Assembly: GCA_028279375.1 (NCBI GenBank)
Contig: JANQNW010000025.1
Location: forward strand, 51,536 to 115,535
Length of the DNA: 64,000 nucleotides
Source of the DNA: Phycisphaerales bacterium
GTDB taxonomy: Bacteria > Planctomycetota > Phycisphaerae > Phycisphaerales > UBA1924
Direction of reading: 5' to 3'
Part shown: piece by piece, positions 1 to 9,192 of the stretch
Layout: every line of letters starts with the position of its first letter
Position numbering within the stretch: the first letter of the stretch is position 1
The notes under the pieces: model-generated
What the model saw: only the letters and a program-made list of their open reading frames with translations
The model's database searches: none
Told to the model about the DNA's origin: nothing
Translations under genes and position numbers: made by a program

Positions 1-1202
1 CTCGCCCACGCCCACTGGAAGTTGAATCCGCCGATGCGACCATCGACGTCGCAGATCTCGCCGCAGAGGTGGAGACCGCTCGTGCAACGTGACTCCATCG
101 TCTTGAGTTGAACCTCAGCGAGTGGCACCCCGCCTGCGGTAACCTCCGCGTAGTTGTAGCCGCGATCACCCGTTACGGGAATGGCGAGCGATGTGATCGC
201 TTCCACGAGCTCGCGACGAGGCTGGCGCCCCAGCTCAGATCCGCGAGTTGATCCCGGGATCTGCGCATACTCGCAGAGCGCATGCGCCAGTCGCTCCGGC
301 AGTCGGCGTTTCAGGGCTGCGATGACGCTCCCGGCGCCAAGATTCCGAAGTTCTTCATCGATCTCTTCGGGTGTCGAATCCGGGAGCCAGTTGATGGAGA
401 GCCTGGTGTCGGGATCGTTGCGCTTCGCGTGCGTGAAGTGCCTGCTGATGTCGAGTGCAGCCGGACCGCTGACTCCGAAGTGTGCGCAGAGCATAGATCC
501 ACGCATCGAGGCGAGCTTCTTCCCCGACCCTGAGTTCAGGACAAGCTCCACCGGCGCGCTCAATCCACTGAGACCACAGATGAAGTGGTTCTTCGAGAGC
601 GTGAGCGGAACCAGCGCCGGCCAGATGTGATCTGTGACGGAATGGCCCAGCGACTGGGCGAGCGTATAGCCAAGGCCATCCGAGCCGGACTTGGGGAGGC
701 TTCGCCCTCCGCTTGCAAGAACCAGTCTCTTTGCTTCAAGAGACTGTCCGCCGCTCGTAACCTCGAAGCCGTCAGCGGTGCGAACAACAGATTCGACGCG
801 CCACGGAAAGCGAATCTCAGCGCCGGCGTCGCGGGCGGCTTTGAGGAGCGCATCGAGCACGGTGCGCGCCTTGTCCGTGGTTGGAAAGAGCTTGCCCGTC
901 TCCTCGCGCTTCAGCGCGACTCCGAGCTCGCTGAAGAAGCGGACGGTCTCCTCGACCGGAAAGCGACGGAGGACATTTCGGATCGAGTTTGGCGATGAGC
1001 CATTGAAGGATCGCTCGTCGACGGCGTGATGGGTGACATTGCAGCGCCCGCCACCAGCGACGAGGATCTTGGCCCCGAGCGACTTCGCGCCATCGAGCGC
1101 CACGACGCGCGCCTCTGGCGCCTGGCGCGCTGCGAAGATCGTCGCCATGAGACCCGCCGCGCCGGCGCCGATGATCACGATGTCCGCGGCGTCGCGCTTC
1201 AT
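1..1202 (-). CDS. HI0933/BaiN-family NAD(P)/FAD-dependent flavoprotein (C-terminus cut by window edge)
   Basis: Flavoprotein of the HI0933 (BaiN, aminoacetone-oxidase-like) family. Members bind FAD and act as oxidoreductases; the substrate of this one cannot be read from sequence. Reading starts at ATG 1202. The N-terminus has the dinucleotide-binding motif VIIGAGAAGLMAT, followed by GGGRCNVTHH. Close to the window edge is the family signature TMES, GLHLCGEICDVDG and GGFNFQWAWA. About 400 residues are present. Family proteins usually end shortly after the QWAW motif, so only a few C-terminal residues are missing. No strong ribosome binding site is visible before the ATG. The upstream gene ends at a terminator (1254-1286), so this gene probably has its own promoter. 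The family call is firm; the function is open. Confidence 0.88.
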   Translation of the reverse strand, partial: MKRDAADIVIIGAGAAGLMATIFAARQAPEARVVALDGAKSLGAKILVAGGGRCNVTHHAVDERSFNGSSPNSIRNVLRRFPVEETVRFFSELGVALKREETGKLFPTTDKARTVLDALLKAARDAGAEIRFPWRVESVVRTADGFEVTSGGQSLEAKRLVLASGGRSLPKSGSDGLGYTLAQSLGHSVTDHIWPALVPLTLSKNHFICGLSGLSAPVELVLNSGSGKKLASMRGSMLCAHFGVSGPAALDISRHFTHAKRNDPDTRLSINWLPDSTPEEIDEELRNLGAGSVIAALKRRLPERLAHALCEYAQIPGSTRGSELGRQPRRELVEAITSLAIPVTGDRGYNYAEVTAGGVPLAEVQLKTMESRCTSGLHLCGEICDVDGRIGGFNFQWAWA

Positions 1203-1253
1203 TGGCGGCCTGGAGCATAGCGTGCGCTGTCACACCGCCGGAATAACGCATCC

Positions 1254-1286
1254 AAAAATGGAAAGCCCCGGCTACGCTGCCGGGGC
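1254..1286 (-). terminator. Rho-independent terminator of the serine hydrolase gene
   Basis: On the minus strand an 8 bp GC-only stem (GCCCCGGC / GCCGGGGC, arms at 1279-1286 and 1265-1272, six-base loop) is followed by TTTCC and then a run of five T. It lies about 100 bases downstream of the stop codon at 1385 and just before the next minus-strand gene. Confidence 0.8.
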
Positions 1287-1384
1287 CTCCAGGGCAAACG
1301 CTTCAGCTGATGAGAGAAGCTGACAGTGATTTGGTGGCGCCTCGCGATCATCCATGGATCGCATATGAGGCGTTGAGGTCAATC

Positions 1385-3622
1385 TCAGGGGCACGGTCCC
1401 CAGTTGCCGAGCAGGTCGGCGAGGTCACCGGATCCGACGATGCCGCTGCCATCAAGGTCGTACTCAGGCAGGCCGCGCTGTCCCCAGTTGCCGAGCAGGT
1501 CGGCGAGGTCGGCGGAGCCGGTGGAGCCATCACGATTGAAGTCCGTGATGCAGTCGTTGCCGCCGCACTGCGTGCCGATGCCGAAGAAGTTGTGCGAGGG
1601 CCATGTGGCGCCGGCGGAGTTCTCGATGAAGTCGGCGGCGGCGTTGAGATTCGTGTAGATGTCCCAATCGTCGTCGGCGACGGGCGTGTTCACACCGTTG
1701 GAGCGGCCGTTGAACATGACCGAGATCGTCACACCGTCGGTGCGTCGGATGATGAAGGACCACGTGCCGCGAAGGCTGCCATTGTGGAAGCGGACGCTGC
1801 CGGAACGCTGGAAGCCGGAACCGTAAGAGTTGGTCTGCGGGTTCGTATTGAAGAGGTAGTCGATCTCCGTCCAGCTGAGCAGGTCGGAGTCATTCATGTC
1901 CGTGAAGTCGGAAACGAAGCGAGCGAGTTCAGCGGCCGTGGCCAACCAGCCGCCGTGCGCGGCCATGTTCTCGATGTTGAAGTCGCCGTAGGGCTTCTGC
2001 ACGAGCGGACGATCGTCGCTCATGATGCTGTAGTCGAAGCGATTCATCGGATCGCGGTAGTTGACTTCGTCTGCCTTCTGATCGCCCTTGAGTGTGGCGC
2101 CGAGCGTCATGTTGGCGGCCCCGATTTCGCAGAGCACATTGTCGCGGACGAAGTCCTCGTAGTACTGACCGCTGGTGGCTTCGATAGCGCCTCCGAGGAG
2201 GGCGTAGCCGAAGTTGCTGTACTGGTAGTCGTCGCCGGGATTGAAGTCGACGGGGATGTCTTTCTGGTAGTTGACGATGTCGAGAAGCGAGACGGGGAGC
2301 GACACGTTCTGGTCGTCGCGAACGGCGATGTCGTTGAACATGGGATCCTGCGTCTGATTGCGGTCCCAGCCGCCGCGATGCTGCAGCAGCATCTCGATCG
2401 TGACCTCTTCCGGAACTTCGTTGCTGTTCGTCCAACCGGTGTTCGGGAAGTTCGGAAGCTGATCAAGCGTGGTCGTGAGGTCGAATAGTTTTAGATCCAC
2501 GGCCTTCATGACGGCGACAGCAGTGATCGGCTTCGAGATGCTCGCGACGCGGAATCGATTGCCGGGCAGCGTCGGTGAGACGCCGTCGTGGTCGTAGGTG
2601 TAAGCGCGATTCAGGACGAGGCGTCCGTCCTTCGTGACCGCCAGGGCGCCGCGCTGAAACTTGCGGCTGGTCATGAACGCTTCCATCGTGTTGTCGAAGT
2701 TGGTGAGTTCAGGAACGAACGTGCCGGTGGCTGTGAACACCGGGTCCGGAGTGTCCTCGAAATAGCAGCTTCCGAACTCGGGATTGCCGGTCGAGCCGTA
2801 CTCGATAACGCACGTCGGCTGGAAGAGCGTTGGGTGAAGATCCGTCGCGAGATCCTGGTGCTGCGTGCCATTCTGATTGTGGCGCGCCTTCCATTTGGAC
2901 TGGACCTCCCAGTTGGGTCCATCGGGGCGAAAGTACACGGCGCCAAGTTGCGGATTCCCTGCAGTGCCGTAGCCGGTTATGCAGTGCACGCGATAGCCGG
3001 CGATAGCCTTGGCCTCGACGTCTTCCTGGTACTCGGCCTCGGTGAGGTCGAAGGAGTAGTCCCACGAGTAGCCTTCGGTGTTGCGAACGAAGACGCCGGC
3101 GAACTGGCGGCCTGAGCCGCTGCCGTGACCGGAGATCCAGACCAGGCTGAATCCGAGGCCCTCGTATGTATTGATCTCGTTCTGGAAGTCAGAGGGACTG
3201 CGACGATGCACGGCGCCCCAGTCGGCGTTCGAGATGCTGTCGTCAACCCAGATCGCGGCATAGCGCTCGTTGGGATACGTGCCGTAGGCGTCCACGGAGA
3301 TGATGCGATAGCTCTGGCCCGCGTAGGTGTTGGCCAGGTTCGTGTAGTCGGCGCTGGTCATGTTGTGATGCGCGATCCAGGGCTTGTTGTCCTTGATCCA
3401 CACGCCGGCGAATCGTTCGGTTCCGATGCCGCCGTTGACGTTGACGGAGAGCGGGCGGTGGTCGGCAGGCAATTCGTTGTCGTAGAAGTCCTGGTACTGG
3501 GGCTCGGTCAGGCCGTGGCGCATGATCCAGGGCTTGGCGGAGGCGATGCCGGCCGTCGCGATCGTGACGGCCGCGAGCGAGACCAGCTTGAGTGCGTGTC
3601 GAGTGTTCTTGACGAGGGTCAT
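1385..3622 (-). CDS. Secreted serine hydrolase (beta-lactamase/class C fold) with five N-terminal tandem repeats and a C-terminal dockerin-like tail
   Basis: Predicted extracellular serine hydrolase of 745 residues. Residues 1-29 are a signal peptide ending in IASAKP. Five repeats of about 50 residues follow (roughly 30-290), each with a pattern like PW-hh-H-LT...Y...YRhhsVdaYG-t--ERfAgvWh; this resembles the bacterial tandem repeat domain found before polyglycine-hydrolase-like domains. The catalytic domain (about 300-670) has the SxxK motif SISK (Ser361, Lys364), YSN (Tyr468) and a late HNGS box, as in class C beta-lactamases and DD-peptidases. The end holds two calcium-loop repeats, DFNRDGSTGSADLADLLGNW and a second copy ending LLGNWGPCP. 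The start at 3622 is chosen because GGAG lies 7 bases upstream and the signal peptide begins there; the frame stays open further upstream. Substrate unknown: a peptidase or esterase is as likely as a beta-lactamase. Confidence 0.9.
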   Translation of the reverse strand: MTLVKNTRHALKLVSLAAVTIATAGIASAKPWIMRHGLTEPQYQDFYDNELPADHRPLSVNVNGGIGTERFAGVWIKDNKPWIAHHNMTSADYTNLANTYAGQSYRIISVDAYGTYPNERYAAIWVDDSISNADWGAVHRRSPSDFQNEINTYEGLGFSLVWISGHGSGSGRQFAGVFVRNTEGYSWDYSFDLTEAEYQEDVEAKAIAGYRVHCITGYGTAGNPQLGAVYFRPDGPNWEVQSKWKARHNQNGTQHQDLATDLHPTLFQPTCVIEYGSTGNPEFGSCYFEDTPDPVFTATGTFVPELTNFDNTMEAFMTSRKFQRGALAVTKDGRLVLNRAYTYDHDGVSPTLPGNRFRVASISKPITAVAVMKAVDLKLFDLTTTLDQLPNFPNTGWTNSNEVPEEVTIEMLLQHRGGWDRNQTQDPMFNDIAVRDDQNVSLPVSLLDIVNYQKDIPVDFNPGDDYQYSNFGYALLGGAIEATSGQYYEDFVRDNVLCEIGAANMTLGATLKGDQKADEVNYRDPMNRFDYSIMSDDRPLVQKPYGDFNIENMAAHGGWLATAAELARFVSDFTDMNDSDLLSWTEIDYLFNTNPQTNSYGSGFQRSGSVRFHNGSLRGTWSFIIRRTDGVTISVMFNGRSNGVNTPVADDDWDIYTNLNAAADFIENSAGATWPSHNFFGIGTQCGGNDCITDFNRDGSTGSADLADLLGNWGQRGLPEYDLDGSGIVGSGDLADLLGNWGPCP

Positions 3623-3883
3623 TGCGAAACTCCAAAGTGCGGGGTGAGGCCCCATTCGTTCGTGAAGGCCTCGCTGAGCAAGCGAGGCCGTGTGTTGCAC
3701 TGATTGAGCCGAGAACGACATGCGTCCTCACTCTCACTCCGAGCGAGGCAGGGAGATCTCTCAGTTCTGCGTCTGGAGTTCGCGTCTTTTTGCGCCCGGG
3801 CGCCTGAATCGGCCTTCTGAGGCTCTCAGGGGAGATTGCGATTTGGGGCCGAAGCTATAGTGCTTGCGAAGGGCAGGCGGCTG

Positions 3884-4486
3884 ATGCAGGACTACACCCG
3901 GACGACGACGGCCATGCTCGACGGGCTGTTCGACTCCGAGAACAGCACGGTCTGGGCGGACTTCGATCGCCGCTACCGACCCATCCTGGTGGGCTTCTCG
4001 CGTCGCCTCGGGCTCTCCGATGCGGACGCCGCGGACGTCGCTCAGGAGACCATCGCCCGCTTCGTCACCGAGTATCGCGACGGCAAGTACGACCGGGAAC
4101 GGGCCCGCCTCCGCTCCTGGCTCGTCGGTATCGCGAAATATCGGGTGCTGGAGATTCAGCGCAAGCGCGGCGTGCGCAAGGAGGCACGCGGCGAGTCGGC
4201 GATCTTCAGCCTCTCCGACGAACAGACGATGACTGCTGCGTGGGACGAGGAGCGCCGGTCGGCGGTGCTTCGCGACGCCATGGAGCGCCTTCGCACGGAG
4301 ACGCGGACGAGTCCCAAGACCATCGAGGCGTTCGAAATGCTGATGGTGAGAAACCAACCGGTCGCGAAGGTCGCCGAGCAGCTCGAGATGAGCAGCCATG
4401 ATGTCTATCTGGCGAAGAGCCGCGTCGCCCAGAAACTGAGGGATATCGTTTCTGAGATGGAGAAGGTCTACGACGGAGAGTTCTGA
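3884..4486 (+). CDS. ECF-type RNA polymerase sigma factor paired with a Ser/Thr kinase
   Basis: Sigma-70 family factor of the extracytoplasmic-function type, 200 residues. Region 2 is visible as the stretch from WADFDRRYRPILVGF through DVAQETIARFV and LRSWLVGIAKYRVLEI. Region 4 is the C-terminal helix-turn-helix around AKVAEQLEMSSHDVYLAKSR. The start at 3884 (MQDYTRTT) is preferred over an in-frame ATG at 3836 because the extra 16 residues do not look like a sigma factor start and a GGGCAGG-like site precedes 3884. Its TGA stop overlaps the ATG of the kinase gene by one base, so the two are translationally coupled. ECF factors genetically linked to Ser/Thr kinases are a known planctomycete arrangement; the downstream kinase, which carries a zinc-finger anti-sigma-like motif, probably controls this factor. 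Confidence 0.93.
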   Translation: MQDYTRTTTAMLDGLFDSENSTVWADFDRRYRPILVGFSRRLGLSDADAADVAQETIARFVTEYRDGKYDRERARLRSWLVGIAKYRVLEIQRKRGVRKEARGESAIFSLSDEQTMTAAWDEERRSAVLRDAMERLRTETRTSPKTIEAFEMLMVRNQPVAKVAEQLEMSSHDVYLAKSRVAQKLRDIVSEMEKVYDGEF

Positions 4487-7020
4487 TGGATTCCGCGAAC
4501 GGACAGGATCAGTGCCCTGACCTAAGCGTCCTTGAGGACGTCGCGCGCGGAATCACGACGGACGAGTCCCTGACCCGACATCTGCTTGAATGCGAAGCGT
4601 GCCGCAAGAAGGTCGACGAGATCGCGTCGGACAACGATCTACTCTCCGAGTTCGTCGTCGCGAACGCGACGACCTTCCAGCTTGATGCGCCTGTTGGCTC
4701 CACGCCGGACTCAGATATCCCGGGATACGAGATCGAGGGCGAGATCCACCGAGGCGGGCAGGGGGTCGTCTACAAGGCGACACAGATTGCAACGAAGCGC
4801 ACCGTCGCGGTGAAGACACTCTTGCATGGCGCTTTTGCGACGACGCGCCAGCGGATCCGCTTCGAGCGCGAAGTGGAGCTTGCGGCTGGTCTCGTGCATC
4901 CTGCGGTTGTCACCGTCTTCGAGAGCGGCGTCACCTCTGACGGGCGCCACTATCTGGCCATGGAGTACGTCGAGGGCGAGACGCTTGATGTGCACGTCGC
5001 GCGCCTGCGTGATGAATTGGGGCAGGGGCGCGTCTTCGTCGATCGCCTCTTCCGACTCTTCGAGCGCATCTGTGACGGTGTGAATTACGCGCACCAGCGC
5101 GGTGTGATTCATCGCGATCTGAAACCATCGAACATCATCGTCGATGCGGAAGGCGCCCCGCATGTGCTCGATTTCGGCGTGGCGAAAGCCGTCGGATCGG
5201 AGGCGATGGATGAGGAGCGCACGACGACGATGCCGGGCGAATTCGTCGGCACGCTCGCGTACGCCTCACCTGAGCAGGTGCTGGGCGACTCGCACCTGAT
5301 CGACATTCGCTCTGATGTCTACGCTCTCGGCGTCATCCTGTACGAAGCGCTGACGGGGCAGCGCCCGTACAAGCTCGCAGGCTCGCTCGCGGATGTTGTG
5401 TACACGATCAGTGAGGTGGACCCGCCCTCGCCGACGTCGATCAATCCGGAGCTCACAGCCGAGGTCAACGCGATCGTGATGCACACGATCCGCAAGAGCG
5501 TGGACGAACGCTATCAGTCGGCCCGTGCGCTCTACCTCGATCTCGATCGATTCCTGCGCGGTGTGCCAATCGAAGCTCGACGGGACAACGCGCTTTATGT
5601 CTTCAGGAAGAACCTCTATCGATATCGCGTGCCGGTCGCGATCGCGGCGACGTTCGTGCTTTTGATCGTGACGTTCGCAATCAACGCGACGCGGCAGGCA
5701 AGCATCGAGCGCGGATTGCGGAAGGAGTCGGCGGCGCGCCTTCTGACGATCACGAACTCGCTGGGCACGTTCGATCAGGAGACATCGGAACTCGCAGACA
5801 TCGAGCTGCAGTCGCTTGCCGACCTGCTGGACGTGCTCGATGAGTTCGCCGACGAAACGGAGCGAAGCGATCCGATCGGTTCGGCGCAGCTGCGGGCCGC
5901 GATCGGGACGGCGTATCTCGGCCGGGAGTCATTCGAGATCGCTGAAGATCGATATCGGCAGACGCTTACTCAAATGCGCGGCATCTATCGCAAGCCGCAC
6001 GCCGATGTCGCCGAGGCTCACCACAATCTCGCGCGCAGCCTCTGGAAACAGGGGCGCTACGAGGAAGCGCAGGTCGATTATCGAGAAGCGCTCCGGCTCC
6101 GTCTTCTGCTCTTTGGCGCCGAGAGCGCCGAGACCGCGCATACGACCCATCATCTCGCATCAACGCTGCAACTTCTTGATCAGTTCGACGAGTCGGTCGA
6201 GTTGTACGAAGAAGCCATTCGTGTGCGACGCCAGATTCTCGGCGCCGATCATCCCCAGGTCGCCAACACGCTCATGTCGCTTGGTGGGTGTCTGCGCGAC
6301 GCTGGGCATCTCGGGAAGGCCGCGACACGCCTCCGGGAGTCTCTGGAGATCATCCGCACCGACTCCGGCCCCGACGACTGGCGCGTCTCGCGCGTCGAGC
6401 ATGTGCTCGCGATGCTCTACATCGACCTCGCGGAGTTCGATAAGGCGGAGCCGATGCTCGATGACTCGCTTCGCATCAAGCGCCTCGGCGGCGGCGATGA
6501 AGACCTGAATGATGCTCGCGGCTATTACGAGTTTGCTCGACTCGATTACATGCGCGGCGAGGACATGCTGTCGGCTGAGGCGCAGTGCAGGCGTGCGCTT
6601 GATCTGATGCGCGGACCCTATGCCAGTGGCCACTGGGAACTTGCGCAAACGCATGGACTGCTCTCGCGCATCCTTCTCGAGCAGGGGCGGCGCAAGGAGG
6701 CCCTGGCGGAAGCCCAGTTGGCGGTCGGCATGAGCGAGGCCGTCAATCCGCCGAATCACTGGCGCGTCGGCTGGGAGCGTTGCGGTCTTGGCGCCGCGCT
6801 CGCTGCGAATGAGCGTCTCAAGGACGCCTGGATCTCGACAACGGACGGCCTGGAGATCGTCAGCACGACGCGTCCGCCGGGCGACTGGCGCATTCGCTGG
6901 AGTCTCGAGCACGCCATCGAACTCGCCCGCGCGATGGACGACGCGGAGGCGGCGCGGTCACTCGAGATTCGTCTAGCGTCGGCGCGTGACGAAGCGAAGA
7001 AGGCGCGCAGCGAACTCTGA
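4486..7020 (+). CDS. Membrane Ser/Thr protein kinase with N-terminal zinc-finger anti-sigma-like motif and C-terminal TPR domain
   Basis: Transmembrane Hanks-type kinase, 844 residues. Residues 32-39 form H-x3-C-x2-C (RHLLECEACRKK), the metal site of zinc-finger anti-sigma factors. The kinase domain (about 80-358) has the glycine loop GGQGVVYKA, the VAVK lysine (Lys110), HRDLKPSN (209-216), DFG (229-231) and ASPEQ; all catalytic residues are present. One membrane helix lies at about 381-400. The rest, roughly 430-830, is a series of tetratricopeptide repeats rich in A-x-x-x-Y/L patterns. The kinase end is cytoplasmic and the TPR part would face the periplasm if the single helix spans the membrane. 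It overlaps the upstream sigma factor by one base. Inference: it senses an envelope signal through the TPR part and releases or phosphorylates the sigma factor. Confidence 0.93.
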   Translation: MDSANGQDQCPDLSVLEDVARGITTDESLTRHLLECEACRKKVDEIASDNDLLSEFVVANATTFQLDAPVGSTPDSDIPGYEIEGEIHRGGQGVVYKATQIATKRTVAVKTLLHGAFATTRQRIRFEREVELAAGLVHPAVVTVFESGVTSDGRHYLAMEYVEGETLDVHVARLRDELGQGRVFVDRLFRLFERICDGVNYAHQRGVIHRDLKPSNIIVDAEGAPHVLDFGVAKAVGSEAMDEERTTTMPGEFVGTLAYASPEQVLGDSHLIDIRSDVYALGVILYEALTGQRPYKLAGSLADVVYTISEVDPPSPTSINPELTAEVNAIVMHTIRKSVDERYQSARALYLDLDRFLRGVPIEARRDNALYVFRKNLYRYRVPVAIAATFVLLIVTFAINATRQASIERGLRKESAARLLTITNSLGTFDQETSELADIELQSLADLLDVLDEFADETERSDPIGSAQLRAAIGTAYLGRESFEIAEDRYRQTLTQMRGIYRKPHADVAEAHHNLARSLWKQGRYEEAQVDYREALRLRLLLFGAESAETAHTTHHLASTLQLLDQFDESVELYEEAIRVRRQILGADHPQVANTLMSLGGCLRDAGHLGKAATRLRESLEIIRTDSGPDDWRVSRVEHVLAMLYIDLAEFDKAEPMLDDSLRIKRLGGGDEDLNDARGYYEFARLDYMRGEDMLSAEAQCRRALDLMRGPYASGHWELAQTHGLLSRILLEQGRRKEALAEAQLAVGMSEAVNPPNHWRVGWERCGLGAALAANERLKDAWISTTDGLEIVSTTRPPGDWRIRWSLEHAIELARAMDDAEAARSLEIRLASARDEAKKARSEL

Positions 7021-7060
7021 GTCTGCACGCGAATCTTGTTTCATTCTTCGAGGATGAGGC

Positions 7061-7738
7061 TTACGAGCGACGGCGTCGCATGCCGCAAATCGCAGCGAGG
7101 CCAAGGAGCGAGGTTGCGCCCGGACTCGGAACGAACTCCACACCTTCCAGAAAGATCTCGTATGTGCCTGTGGCGCCAGCGACGTCCCATCCGGTGAGGG
7201 TTCCCATGCCGCCTGCGCCACTTGCAGGAAGGACATCCTCTCGGGGACCCATCGGGAAGATCGGGCCCGCCGCGCTCTCCGGATCGCTGTCGAATCCGGA
7301 GATCCCGAGGATGTACATCCCGGGCATGGTCAGGACGACCGTGCCGTCGGAGGTTGTTCCGGTGAGCGTTGAATGGCCAGTGCCGACGCCCGAATCATCG
7401 TTCGTCAAAAGGCCGATCCCTGTCATGTCGAACAGGAACAGCTGGGAATCGAAACTGGTGGAGCCGCCACCGGCCGGATTGGTCGTCGCGGAGAACATCC
7501 CTGGACTCACGATGTTGATCAGGTAGAGATCCTGGAAATCGCCGCCGCGAAGCAGCGCGCCGCCATTGAGGCCGCCCGAGATCTTGCTGAGCGTGCCGCC
7601 GCCGAGCGGCTGCTGGGCCGACATCGGCAGATCACCGGCGTCGCCCATCTCGGGCCACTCCGGCCCTGCACTCGCGACCATTGCGCTTGCGGCGCAGATC
7701 GCCACCCCCAGACTCACAGTCTTTCCCAGATTACGCAT
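7061..7738 (-). CDS. PEP-CTERM-like secreted protein
   Basis: Secreted protein of 225 residues with no recognisable catalytic domain. It begins with a signal peptide (MRNLGKTVSLGVAICAASAMVASA). The middle is rich in Gly, Ser and Thr with beta-strand patterns such as DFQDLYLINI, FDSQLFLFDMTG and MYILGISGFDSD, resembling pre-peptidase C-terminal or similar beta-sandwich domains. The C-terminus is a sorting-type tail: a Pro/Gly entry (VPSPGA), a short hydrophobic helix and a final RRRRS, as in PEP-CTERM proteins handled by an exosortase. No exosortase lies in the window. The start at 7738 has GGAGG eight bases upstream; open frame upstream to 7825 lacks signal-peptide features. It converges with the kinase gene, with 40 bases between. 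Confidence 0.75.
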   Translation of the reverse strand: MRNLGKTVSLGVAICAASAMVASAGPEWPEMGDAGDLPMSAQQPLGGGTLSKISGGLNGGALLRGGDFQDLYLINIVSPGMFSATTNPAGGGSTSFDSQLFLFDMTGIGLLTNDDSGVGTGHSTLTGTTSDGTVVLTMPGMYILGISGFDSDPESAAGPIFPMGPREDVLPASGAGGMGTLTGWDVAGATGTYEIFLEGVEFVPSPGATSLLGLAAICGMRRRRS

Positions 7739-7886
7739 TCTCACTTCCTCCACGACGCCGCCCCAGCGGGGGGCGCACGCACGGCCCGAGTTCATCCTAC
7801 ATCGCCCTTTGATGATGACCAGCAAAAAGGCCTCGTGGAGTCGAGCGCCGATGAGGCGAAACCCCCTGGCGCTGCCTCAGGTCGGA

Positions 7887-9023
7887 TCAGCGTTCTCTTC
7901 CATAAGGCGGATCGAGCTCAACGGTCGCCTTGCGTGACTGGCCATTCCTCACGAGCGTCAGTGTCACGGTCTCCCCGGCGCGATAATCAAGCAGGGTGCC
8001 GAGCAGATCCCGATTGCTCCGAATCGGCTTGCCGTCGATCGCGATGATCAGGTCGCCTGGAATCACGCTGCCGCGCTGATCCACCTGCGTGCTCTGGAGT
8101 CCCGCCCGACTGGCGGCGCCCTTCTCGACGACGCCCCCGATAAGGCTGCCGCGAAGACCGAGCCGGCGCGTGACAGAATCGTTAACAGGATGAATGCCGA
8201 TGGCGGGTGAGACGACCTCGCCATGCTCGATGATCTGTGAGACGATGAGATTGACGATATCGACCGGAACGGAAAAACCGACGCCGGCGCTCTCGCCGCT
8301 GTTGCTGCGGATGGCCGTATTGACACCAATGAGTCGCCCAGCGCTGTCGAGCAGTGGGCCTCCGGAGTTGCCCGGATTGATCGCCGCGTCCGTCTGAATG
8401 ACGTCGTAGATCGTCACACCCGTCACGGACTCGATGGAGCGTCCAAGCGCACTGACGACGCCGGTCGTCAGGGTCTGGTCGAGTCCGAACGGATTGCCGA
8501 TCGCGAAGACAGACTGGCCGACCTGCAGGTCGTCACTCGTTCCGATGTCGAGCGGCCAGAGTTCGCCCGGAAGAGCGTCAATCTTGAGCACTGCGAGATC
8601 GCGATCCGGCGCCGCGCCGACGAAGGTCGCGCTGAGCGTCTTGCCATTGGAGAGTGTGACATCCGCCGCGACCGCGCCCTGCACGACGTGATAGTTCGTG
8701 ATGATGTGGCCCTGGTTGTCCCAGATGAATCCGGAACCGGCGCCCTCGATCAGGTTGTAGGAGCGCCCGAAGACGCTTCGGCGGACATTCCGCGATTTCG
8801 TGCTGATGAAGACGACTGATCGTGACGCCTTCCGGAAGAGCTCGATCGTCCGCGTCTCATGGTCGGTGAGTGGGCCGCGCTCGGCTGGCGCGCGTTCGCC
8901 TGAGATTGTCGACACTGGCTGCGCGAGGGGCGGCGGCTCGGACTTGCCACATGACGCTGAAAGTAGAATCGTCGCAAGAACGGCTCCCGCGAGTGCAGCG
9001 AATGATGACGCCGGATGATTCAT
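7887..9023 (-). CDS. HtrA/Deg-family periplasmic serine protease, lipoprotein with one PDZ domain
   Basis: Trypsin-like protease of the DegP/DegS/HtrA family, 378 residues; such enzymes degrade or signal misfolded envelope proteins. The signal peptide ends in the lipobox LSASC (Cys25), predicting a membrane-anchored lipoprotein. The catalytic triad is clear: His112 in NYHVV, Asp142 in DRDLAVLKI and Ser220 in GNSGGPLL. A single PDZ domain follows (about 275-370; GDLIIAIDGKPI). One PDZ and a membrane anchor make it closer to DegS than to DegP in layout. The start at 9023 is chosen because it gives the lipoprotein signal; upstream in-frame codons would add a hydrophilic extension. It is divergent from the propeller/amidohydrolase gene, with about 170 bases holding both promoters. 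Confidence 0.93.
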   Translation of the reverse strand: MNHPASSFAALAGAVLATILLSASCGKSEPPPLAQPVSTISGERAPAERGPLTDHETRTIELFRKASRSVVFISTKSRNVRRSVFGRSYNLIEGAGSGFIWDNQGHIITNYHVVQGAVAADVTLSNGKTLSATFVGAAPDRDLAVLKIDALPGELWPLDIGTSDDLQVGQSVFAIGNPFGLDQTLTTGVVSALGRSIESVTGVTIYDVIQTDAAINPGNSGGPLLDSAGRLIGVNTAIRSNSGESAGVGFSVPVDIVNLIVSQIIEHGEVVSPAIGIHPVNDSVTRRLGLRGSLIGGVVEKGAASRAGLQSTQVDQRGSVIPGDLIIAIDGKPIRSNRDLLGTLLDYRAGETVTLTLVRNGQSRKATVELDPPYGRER

Positions 9024-9192
9024 GATGGGGTTCTCTTCTGCGTGGTGCGTCATGGAGGGCTCGTCTCCGGAGGCGCGAAATCGGGCATACGGATGGCCTG
9101 CCGGACATGTATATGATGACACCTGCCGACGGCGTCACAGTTCCGCGTTGAGACGCCGCTTTTGGCCACGAAATCTCAGATTGAGAGCTCTC

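Noticed and set aside
1310..2488. Long plus-strand open frame opposite the serine hydrolase gene
   Set aside because: Low-complexity, Val/Glu/Arg-rich translation with no motifs; it is the complement of a well-supported secreted hydrolase in a GC-rich genome.
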